A stretch of DNA of 60,000 bases, from positions 20,661,841 through 20,721,840 of the forward strand of contig NC_092575.1 of NCBI RefSeq assembly GCF_037975245.1, given 5' to 3'. The notes beneath the pieces are model-generated. The model was given only the letters and a program-made list of their open reading frames with translations, made no database searches and had not been told where the DNA came from. Both the position numbers and the translations under genes were made by a program. Shown piece after piece: positions 25,401-35,900 of this stretch; position 1 is the first letter of the stretch, and each line of letters starts with the position of its first letter. Source of the stretch: Apostichopus japonicus (lineage: Eukaryota; Echinodermata; Holothuroidea; Aspidochirotida; Stichopodidae).

Positions 25401-27098
25401 CTTACACTTTTTTCTTCTGTAAATATTTGTTTCCAAATGAGCCTTCTGTTCAAAGTAAACTGATTCTAACTTAGTGTGATTTCAAGTTGGTTCAGGTAAC
25501 TAACTTAACTTTCAACTAAAACATCAGTATTAATTTTGGCCTCCAGGCAAAAGTCCCCCCCCCCTTTCTGCTCCCCCCTCTCCTTACCCTCACCTGCCTA
25601 TTCGGGTTAACTGTAGACTAATCAAACCTTGAATGCCTTGATCAAATTACTTCAGTGTTTTGTGATTGTTTGGAGGAGTAAGAAGGTCAATATGGGATGT
25701 CATAGATAGGGAGAAGACCTATAACTGTAACTTTAAATCTACTTACCGTATGTTGATGTTTCAGTGAGATCTACCAAACTATTTTGCTAGTCCATACTTC
25801 GGGGCACTGCATACTTCTGCTGCTCATGTCGGTTTTTGGTTGTATCTACTTACCGTATGTTGATGTTTCAGTGAGATCTTCCAAACTAAAAGCTAGTCCA
25901 TACATAGGGGCACTGCATACTTCTGCTGCTCATGTCGGTATTTGGTTGTATCTACTTACTGTACCTATGTTGATGTTTCAGTGAGATCTACCAAACTATT
26001 AAGCTAATCCATACATCGGGGCACTGCATACTTCTGCTGCTCATGTCGGTTATTGGTTGTATCTACTTACCATATATGTTGATGTTCCAGTGGTATCTAC
26101 CAAACTGTTTAGCTAGTCCATACATAGGGTACTGCATACTTCTGCTGCTCATGTCGGGATTTGGTTGCATCTACTTACCGTATACCTTAACATTTTGCTA
26201 GTCCATATGTAGAGGTGCATTACTACATACTCTCTGTATATTGCTAACATAGAGATCATCTTACTGTATTCTGTTCATGCAGCACTGGTATAATGGTGTA
26301 TAATTCACATTATGTTGCAGATGTAGTAACACATTATAACAAGTGTATACAGACTTACAGAGGCTCTGTAAATTTAGTGTGTGTGTGTCATACATGTGAC
26401 AAGTCTTCTGTTTTTCACTCTGCACATATATGTAGAGATGTAGATACTTGTTGTTGTTATAGCTCAGGTACTATTGACTTACTGTATGTTTATTTTATTG
26501 TGGTATATATACAGTAATGTATAATTGGTAGTAATTCATATGTATGGTTACTGGATACATGTGTTCCTCGTTTAGGCATACCTACCATGTACAATAGTCA
26601 TGTATAGGTATGCTAATAATGGTCATGTGTAGAGGCCCGTGGTTCGAATCCCGGTGGAGGCTGAAAGTTTTTTCACTGTTCTTGATTTTCCAACTCATTA
26701 CGATTTTCATTTATATATATTCATTTGCCTTTGTCGTTTACCTCCATTGCATTAACATAAAGTCTGCTCAAAGTATCTCTTTCGAGATCCGGCTTTAGGA
26801 ATCACAAATGATTTTCGAGTTGGTTAGCATCATGTTTGATTTCTAGAGTAAGGCAAAATATGTCACCAAAAACAGAACTAGTATTGTTCGATACAGGTGA
26901 CAAACGCCTACAGTGGAATTACTATCTTCCTTACCGGTTTCGAACCTCTGGACATACAATAAGCGTCCATAGCCTAGTGGTTAGGGTGTCCGCGTACAGA
27001 GCGGGAGGCCCGTGGTTCGAATCCCGGTAGAGGCTGAAAGTTTTTTCACTGTTCTTGATTTTCCAACTCATTACGATTTTCATTTATATATATGTACA

Positions 27099-27148
<50 letters not shown>

Positions 27149-30100
27149 TTAATGTATTTTAATGATCCTCTTTCTTTCATGGTGATGGTTGTGTTGTACA
27201 TGGCATATAAACTCTCTTATACTGTCTCTTTCTCTCTCTTACATTCACAGGTCTCATACAGAGAAGAAGAAATCCCCCAAAGAGTAAGTACTTCAAATTA
27301 CAACGAAACTTGGTTGACCAGTGTTTTGAAAGTTTTTGGTTACCATTTGCTAGTGATGGGAATATGTACCCGGGCACCCAGGTGACCAACTGAAAAACTT
27401 CCAGGTCCAAGCTGTTATGACTTGGTCCCGAAATGCATAAAATTCACAAGCATCACTCTCCGTGTCAGTTAGTTTTATTTAAATTAATGAAAGGGTGGGA
27501 AAAAGTTAATCCCTTTTTCTGTTATTTCAACATTTGGTGAAATTCCTTCTTGATGTGTTTATGTGTAAAATTTGACGAAAATTTGTCACTTTTCCCACTT
27601 GAGAATGTTTTGATCACGTACATTTGTTTACTTTTACATGTGCACAGTGTACTGTACAGCCTAGAAGCGAGCTCTCCGCACTGCGTACTTGCACACTTTT
27701 ATGCAACAAAACTTGACCTTTGTACTCTTGGGCAGCTCATAAGTTGACCACCCCTTTGTCAAATTTAGTTGAACGGTCCCACAAAAGTTGAACAGAACTT
27801 TTTTGTGATTGGTCCGTAGTTACACATCGGACATCACCATCGGACATCGGATGGATGTAGTTTCTAAGAACTTTCCAAGTAATCTTTGAATAGCCTGGAG
27901 CTCCTGGAACTCCATAATGAATGGGAGGGTTCCCTGTGGATCGACCGAAGTTAGCAAATGGGCAACCCGGGAGCAAATTGTTGGACCATTCCCATCACTA
28001 CCATTTGCTAAGCTTTATTGTATGAATTTTTTATGCAAACTGCAACTTGATAAGTACACCAGGAACATCAATGCATTTGATCATCAGTGTGTTTGAAAGA
28101 TCATCAAGGCCCTGACGTTTCCAGTAAAGCTGATAAAGAGGATGGGTATTAGGTTGAGACAGGAGGGAGCTTTTGTTGATTTATATTTTGTCAAACAGAT
28201 TCATAGATGAGGGTAAGAAGTGGGTTTCAAAGATGAGAGTGTGGGGTGTAAAGAGGGGGAAGTATGAGGAAGGGGGGATGTAAGGATGGGAGAGAAGAGT
28301 GGAGTAGAAAAATTCTGTTTTCTGTGATGGATTTTTAATTTCCCAAATATATGAGATGTAATGTGTCATGAATATAAGTGAATTGATGTTATTTATTTGT
28401 TTTGCTTTTCAGATCTAAAGACAATGAGAATCCAGAAGGTGTAACAAGGGATGTGAAAAAATCTGATAACGAATCTGGTGTAGAATCAGCAGGGTAAGGA
28501 AGGAACTCAAAGAATTTGATTTGTATATCAGTGTAGTACTATAGACTTGTAGATCTGTATGACTTGTAGAAGTCTGCGTGAATATGTCACGCAGTGAGCA
28601 TATCTGAATTTATCACACCAAGGGCCAATCACCAACTGCCAAAACTTGGAAGTATGAGTTTGGGAAATAATTTAGTGTTCAAACTTTTGTGTAGCAGTTT
28701 TGAAGTCGCTGAACTTTGTCTCTTAGGAAATACTATGGTTCCTGAGTACAAGAAACTGCTATACATCATTGTATATACTTGTATAGCAGTTTGACCTTTT
28801 TGGCATGACCGTTTTAGGATGCGGATACTGGATTAATGATTCCCTGGGGTACAACAGCACGAGTACATGTCCAAGTATAATTCGTCTTGGGTTTGAATAT
28901 GAGTACAAGTACTATTTGTACTATTATACAAGTACAAAGGGGGTACTTACAACGCTGGCGTACGAGTACAGATTCTTAACAAGTCTGCCAACTGATTCTT
29001 CAATGTGGCATGTAAAACACCTTGCAGCTGTATGCAGGTCTAACTCTTAAGGACGATAGTTGGATTTGGAATGGCCCTGATGTCATATACCACAGTATGG
29101 GTGTCTCTAGGGACACCTATCTCTAAAATTAAGGCATCCTACTAAAAAAGTTAAAGAAACAGTGGTACTCCCAGGTGGTGAAGAAATGGCATTGGATCAT
29201 CTGTGTATCAGATTCTCAAACATTTTGTTACCTTCTGTGTTTCATGTAATATTTTTCAAACGTTTTCCTTTAGCAACCCTTTAAACCTACCGGCATACCC
29301 TTATTTAAGCTAACCAGCCTTGAAGAGAAGAATGGAGGAAAGTTTGGGATTCAAGCACATGACTTAACTTGTGGACAAACAATTTAGGAATACCCTTTAT
29401 TAGAGGGACATTATGGAATTATTATAAACACAAAGTATGCTTGAAAAGTACAAACAGATATATATATTGTTACAGTAGTACTGTACGTCATATCTACAAG
29501 AGAAATACAAATATTTTGGAACGGAGGAAACTTTTTGGTTGGACTTTTTGGCATTAATAATCCGTTTCCTTAACCAGTTTTGCATTTTGCTATTTTCTAG
29601 GTCTTCACCAGACAAAACCAGGTCGTCTAGAAAGAAGAGCAAAAAACGAAGGAAACATTCCCACAGCCCGTACTCGGACAAATCGGATAACTCTAGGAGT
29701 CCGTCTCCTCATAAAGACGAGAAGAAAACAAGAAGGTAAGTACGATGCATTCTGGGACTGATTTGTGAGGGTTGTCCTACGGTACAAGAGGATACCTTGT
29801 AGGAACAATTACCAGGCCTTTTGTGATTGGCCAAATAAAATTAAAATTGGCCTTCTTATTGCTCAGACTTCCTTATACATTTCACTGCACATCTACCTCG
29901 CTGGACTGTAGGTTACTTTGCCACCTGACAAAAGCTGAAGTAACTATTAAAGGAATGTCCAGGTTTCCATAGGAACGTCCAGGTTTCTGTAGAAATATCC
30001 AGGTTTCCATATGAATGTACAGGTTTTTGTAGAAACATCCAGGTTTCTGTAGTAGCATCCAGGTTTCCGTAGGAACATCCAAGTTTCAGTAGGGACAACT

Positions 30101-32965
30101 TGTAGTATAAGCCCTGCTGCAGTGTTACTTAAGCTTGAAGCAGGCAACTTCATAGAGACCGAGGGAGCTAATTTGGTTTGGAAAGGCAAAAGGATTTTAC
30201 ATTTAGGGTTAGTGCCAGCGAAATGGAAGTCCGTCTTTTGCCAGGCTGACAGAAGGTAGTATGTTCACCATCTTTTCAGGATCTTTTTTTTCACTTTTTT
30301 AACATCGTCAGACACTCTCGGAGCAGATCAAGAAGCCAGTCCAGATCGCCATCCCACAGAAGACACCACTCTAGAAGCAGGTAAAGAAAATTGCTTTCTT
30401 AAATATTCGAAAAAGAAATGTAAATGTATATTCAGAAGAATGATAATTCACATGTAAAACACTTAATAGAGGGGAGAGAGTTGACCGTAATGAGTGTAAA
30501 GAAAAATTACTGCAAAATGACTGCTGTGGCCAAGAGGATAAAGGCAGTGGCATTTTAAAGCAATGAGGCTTAGCAATCGGGAGGTTCCAGGTTCGATACC
30601 CGGCCAGGCCGTAGTAAGGCCATCCAGGAGCAATCTACGGTTTTCCCATCTGAATTAACTTTCTAAATTGAAAAGATTCCAAATTTTGAGTTAAAGAAAT
30701 GTTCAACTGTAAGCCACCTGACATGTAAGTTGTAATCCATAAGCCCTTGAGGGTTTCTCCCACATTTGTGGTCGTTTAAGCATCGTAAAAATAACTGCTG
30801 TTTATTATTATTATTATTATGATAAAGTACATTTGTAATAAACAGATTGAGTTGTGCATAAGACATTGCTTTGCTGTTTGATGTATTCTAACAAACTTCA
30901 GATAGGATTTAAGAAGATATGACATGATTCTTCGAGATATCAGATCAGCAAGCAACCCGTAATTATAAGAATAAAATATTTACAAAAGTTGGTAAAGCTC
31001 ATCTAATACATGAAAACATTTCTCCAGGTCTCATTCAAGAAGGTCTCGTTCCAAGTCCCTATCGTACTCACCAGCGGACAAGAGGCGGTCAGCGTCTCGC
31101 GGTAGCCCTTCACCGCGCGGCGGCCGTGACAGGAAAAAGAGTTTTTCTCCAATTAGGAAACGAAGAGATTCCCCAAGTTTTCTGGATCGTCGAAGAATAA
31201 CCAGGTAAACTTCTCAGACTGGTTTCGGGATTGACCGATGCGATTCAATCAAAAATGTCCGATCATTGTCACTTCTAATGCCTCCCTCTTTACCAAGTGA
31301 TTTTTGCCCAAAATTATTTTTGAATAATTCTTTCTTTTATAGATTAATTTCTTTCTTTACAGGTAAAATCTTCACTTTGTCTCAGGTTTTTACAGAACAC
31401 AGGATTGGTGGTTTTAAAAGTATTCAAACTAAAATAGAAAAGTGAGAAAACAAGTCTAGTGGTAATGGTTTTCCTGGTACCGTTTCCTCACCCCCCCCTC
31501 CCCGCCTCCCCTCCCCAGCCAAAAGAGTATGGAGATGATACTCAATGGTTCTACATTCCAAATTAAGAAGGGGTGGGGGGTGGGTGGGGTTGACAAAGGC
31601 AGAGAGATAGATCATTTCTTGGCAATCTTGAAATAGTAGAAAGTTTTGTCACTTTATTTAGTACACTGTTGTTCTCTTGGAGAATGTCATGTTGTCATGT
31701 GACATTAATGTTTAAAGCTGGGTTTGCTTTAATACTAAGCAACCAACCTTCTTAACCCCCCCCTCCCCCCAAAAAAAATTCTACCCATTTTTCCAGTAAT
31801 TAGATATTTGTGTTTTATGTCTTGTTTTTTTCTTTCCTTAGGACAATCTGATTGTGTTTCTTAGCTTTTTATTTGCCCAGCTTATCTAAATTTATTGAAA
31901 TTCTTGAAATTGCCTTCAGATTCCTAAGAAGTTACACATTTGTTTCATCTCAGTGCTTTATATGCAAAATTTTTTCACTCTTTAAATTCAATCCGCATTT
32001 GCAACATCAGAACACAAGAAAATTTGCATGATTTTTATTTATGTATACCTTTTTGAAACTTGGTACATGGTTTTTGCATGATTGTGGAGGGACACCATTT
32101 TAATGTCTTGTACATTATTACATATCTCTTCACATAGATGTGTATCTTTTGAATTGAAGCCAAGATTCTTTCAAAGTATGCTTTGTGAGATGTGAATACT
32201 CTAAAAATATCACATCCGTGTAATGTTTCTAGCTATGTTTCTCTATTTTCTTAACTGTTCTTCTGACTTTCTAGAATCTGAAGATTTATCCATAAGATAT
32301 CATTTTTTGTCTTGCTTACCCAAAATATTTATTCCTTGCCAGAATTTTAGTCCAAAACAATACTTTTCTATGACTTGTAAACTAAAATAAAATTCTAGTT
32401 TTATATGTATGGAAAACTTTTTATCATAAAAAATATGATAAAATAAATGTTTAGTTACCTGATATAAAAATTCTAAAAGAAAAAAACCCGCAAATTTATA
32501 CCACTTTGGTCAAATTTTGTTGTCTAGCATTGTATATAGATTCATCTTTTACTTGGCTCTCAAAGATCATAAGACTACAAGGAGAATCCATTTTCAGTCA
32601 GTATTTGTTATCATTCTTGGGTCTCATACCACCATCTGTTTGGTGAAGGACCTTCTTTTCTCTCTTTCTTCAGCATTTTGATGAAAATGTTAAGTTTTAG
32701 AAAAGAGGGAGTATTTGTGCTATTTCTTAATGTTGGTAAATGTTTTATGTTTCCTCGTTTTCTATACATTCGATGTCGTACCCGGTCCCTCTCTCTATTT
32801 CTCTCTCTATTACTCGTTGCTATTTCTTTCATGAATGTGACTCTCTTTCAAACTCTCCCAACCTAAAGATCTAGAAGCAGAGATGGAGACCGGAGAAGAG
32901 AGGATGACGACACTTATAGTAGGAGACGGCGAGATCGTAGCCGGTCACGTGACTATCATCGCTGA
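10424..32965 (+). CDS. Srrm234: Srrm2/3/4-type splicing factor, short isoform without eMIC (411 aa)
   Basis: Uses the same first ten coding exons as the eMIC form and then splices 31204 to an alternative last exon at 32869-32965. That exon is preceded by a pyrimidine-rich tract and the acceptor acctaaag. It adds RSRSRDGDRRREDDD..YSRRRRDRSRSRDYHR and a TGA: an ordinary RS tail with no ARK.PIPY core. This isoform should act as a general Cwc21/SRRM-type factor and is expected not to drive microexon inclusion; that split is reported for other invertebrate Srrm234 genes and is inferred here. Both terminal exons accept the same phase-2 donor. Confidence 0.75.
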
Positions 32966-35900
32966 GCGATCCTATCATTAGTATGCACCCAAAAAAAACC
33001 ATGAATTTATTTTAAAAATAACTATCAAAGTTGACTTTTTCCAGAGAGCTTGAACTCATCTATAACAGCATGGTAGCCCACACAAAAATCAGCTTTTTAA
33101 CACCATATCTTCCCAAGCTTTTCCACATTTTAGTTTGGATACTGCCTAAAAGATAGTCATTGTATTTAGAGTGATATCACCTTATCATACTTAAGAGTGA
33201 TATCATCATCATTACTTAGTCATATATCACGCCTATCAGTTACAGAAAGTCAGTTTTGTCATTTTTTAAAAATTAAAAATTTTTTTTAGTGAAAAGCTTG
33301 GGACTGGACAAACCCACTAACTCACATTTTGTGTAGATATCCATGCTGATTTCATCTTCAGCAACTTTTTTTGTTATTGTTTTTTGCATTCTTTCATATT
33401 GTTTCAATTTTCTACGAGTTCTTTTTAAAATGCATGCTTTACTAATTATGAGGAGGAAATTGTCTTTAATCGTTCCTGATTTCCAGATTTTAATTTCAGT
33501 AAAGTCTAAAAAAAGGCATATTTAGAAAAGGTAAATTATCGAATTTGAATCTTTGGTTTTCATACAAAAGGTAGGAATCACGAACCGATTCAAAACTTGT
33601 TCAAACTTATTTTTTACATATAATTTAGCAAATACCGCCCGCCACTCAAACAAACAGAAGAAATATTGTATATCAATAAGTTAACATTGACAAGACAATT
33701 GATAGCTGTTATCGTTATCTAGAATAATGTCTTTAAAGCGTAAACAGGAAATATCTCATAAAAAATTTAAAGAATGGAAATATCCTACGGTTGATCATTT
33801 ATTGTCAAATATATTTGTGGGAATTTAATATCAAGATAAAGCAGATCTTTCTATAAAATGTTTTTCTCTTTACTCTGGGTTTCTGCTTAGTCATATTACT
33901 CTAGGGTTAGTATGGGCATATTAATACCAACTTTTGATCCATTTCCAATATCTTAGTTTTATCAGCTTCAATCAGTGAGGTTACTGCATATTCATGAGTG
34001 GAGGAGGAGCTTAATAATAATGATCTGTATTTATTTCTTCCTGTGTCATGTGTTCACGTCTTTCCTTCGTTGTTTCTGTTTTGTCTAACAAAAGTTTTGT
34101 CATTCTTTGCATGTTATCATTTTTTTTCAAATTTAGATGCTCAACACTGCTTCTTTAATTTATGCATGAATTTTCCTTTATGTAGAGTTAATCATGTTTC
34201 CATGTTCATCTTATATTTTTGTCATTTTTTTGTATCTTTTTGGGTGTCAAATATTTGAATATTCCACCCTTAATTATTAATATCTTCCAATTTTTGCAAG
34301 TGCATGAAAAAGTAGCTTCGGTTCAATAACGTTACTTTGTTCTGGAAATTTCTTTACAAATTTGTATTAACAGTGTTCATGTTTGTTTTTATGATTGAAA
34401 CTATCTGATTACTTCATTTATGGTGTGGATGAAAAAGTTTTGTTTTTAATGTCAGTTTCAGTGTTCTTCACTAGATAATCTATTTGAAGCACTTTGCACA
34501 GCACTTAACTTGCAGTGTGTTTAGTTTTTTGTGTTGGATCAGAAGTAGGTGGTCTGAAAGCAAATATTCTTTAAAATTTTAATCCTTAGATTATTATAAT
34601 CTTCTCGCTAATTTATCCATGAAACCCATTACATTTGGATCGTTTGCCTAGCTGTCAATGTTCTCAGCAGTTTAAAAATTTCACCAGAATGCAACTTGAT
34701 AATCAAAATATTATTTTCTTCTTTGAAATATTATAAAAAAAACAAAGATATTTGCAGCTGAATTGCCCTGATGATGTCATTCATTTTAGCTGTTGCCAGA
34801 TGCAATTTACAAAACACCAAAAAAAAAAAAAAAAATCATCTTCCCGATGGAAATTGTTATGATTTATATGGTTCTGACTAGAAGATGCAGACTATTTTCA
34901 GCAGTTTTTGCTAAGTTATCAACTTCAGCAATGAGAAATGCAATTTTAATGTCTTCTGTTGATGACAACATGTGAATGTGTAGGAAGGCCGAGTGAAGTC
35001 TAGAAAACTCATCTCTTGTAATATTTCTACGTATCTCCGTGATTTAGTTCATTTGCTGTAAGCAAAAATGCAAAAATCGCAGAGATTTCTTCAAAAAAAA
35101 AGTTTGGTGAGATTTGTTATAATAATAAATGATTTAGTGAACTGAGCCAACTTTTGTTTCTACTTAACATCATAACTACTGCATGAATATGAAGTATTGA
35201 CTTCTCCAGTTCACCGTAATTGATTAAGTGATTGATTAATTAATTGATTGTGGTGTATCACTTCTTTGAATGTTTTTGCTGCATGCCACCACATAACGGT
35301 CTCGAGTGAGTATTTACAATCTTATTACCCGGCCTGGACCGTAGTGGTTTACTAATATTATTATTACCGCGAGTTACGGTCATCAAAAATATATATATAT
35401 CGTCTTTGCCCGCAATTTTATTCTGTATTTAGCCAACTCACTATGAAAATGAAGCCACTCTTTTAAATCAAGATGAAACAAAAGAGCCAGTCAGTTATGA
35501 AACTTTCAAATTATTTAAAACTTGCTATCAAAAGTTTTTTCCTTTGTGGTTGATACAAAAAAAAACTGTTATCATGGGTTTAGTTACACCTGCATAAAAA
35601 TGAAAAGTTGGATTTAAATGATACATCATTATACCAGTGCTATAATAGCATTAGCTGGATCTTATTCAATCCATGACACGCTAAAATGCAGTTCTCATTA
35701 CGATGTGAATGTGAGTGAAAAAACCCAAAATTGATGAGAATCTGTAGCAGTTCAGTGCGCAGAATTGGTTCTATGCAACAACAACAAAAAATTTAAGACA
35801 CGACTGTATGAGAATTTTTTACACTGGTGTACCGATTTTGTCTCACCAGTATGCCGAAATTGTCAAATTATTAATGTAGCAAAACTGGTGGTCGTATGAT

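Larger units (their letters stand above)
13949..27250 (+). other. Srrm234: 13.3 kb intron of the SRRM gene
   Basis: Long AT-rich intron with no independent gene that I can support on either strand. It contains a hAT-like MITE (15411-15662), a dispersed repeat (16050-16265), a 20-bp minisatellite (19422-19508), a TA/TG microsatellite near 20150-20182, the 33-nt exon candidate at 24625, a ~107-bp tandem repeat (25738-26190) and two copies of a tRNA-SINE (26629-26725, 26964-27095). Many open frames here are short, lack family features and are best ignored. Confidence 0.7.

Noticed and set aside
26964-27036. Functional tRNA gene
   Set aside because: A and B boxes are good, but acceptor-stem halves do not pair and the sequence continues into a repeated SINE body.
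27092-27385. 97-residue open frame overlapping the 33-nt SRRM exon
   Set aside because: Its start is Tyr-Ile from a (TA)n tract and it reads through the exon donor; the SRRM frame explains the coding part.
29882-30189. Repetitive minus-strand peptide (ETWMFLQKPG-like)
   Set aside because: It is the translation of a 24-bp minisatellite, open only because the unit is a multiple of three.
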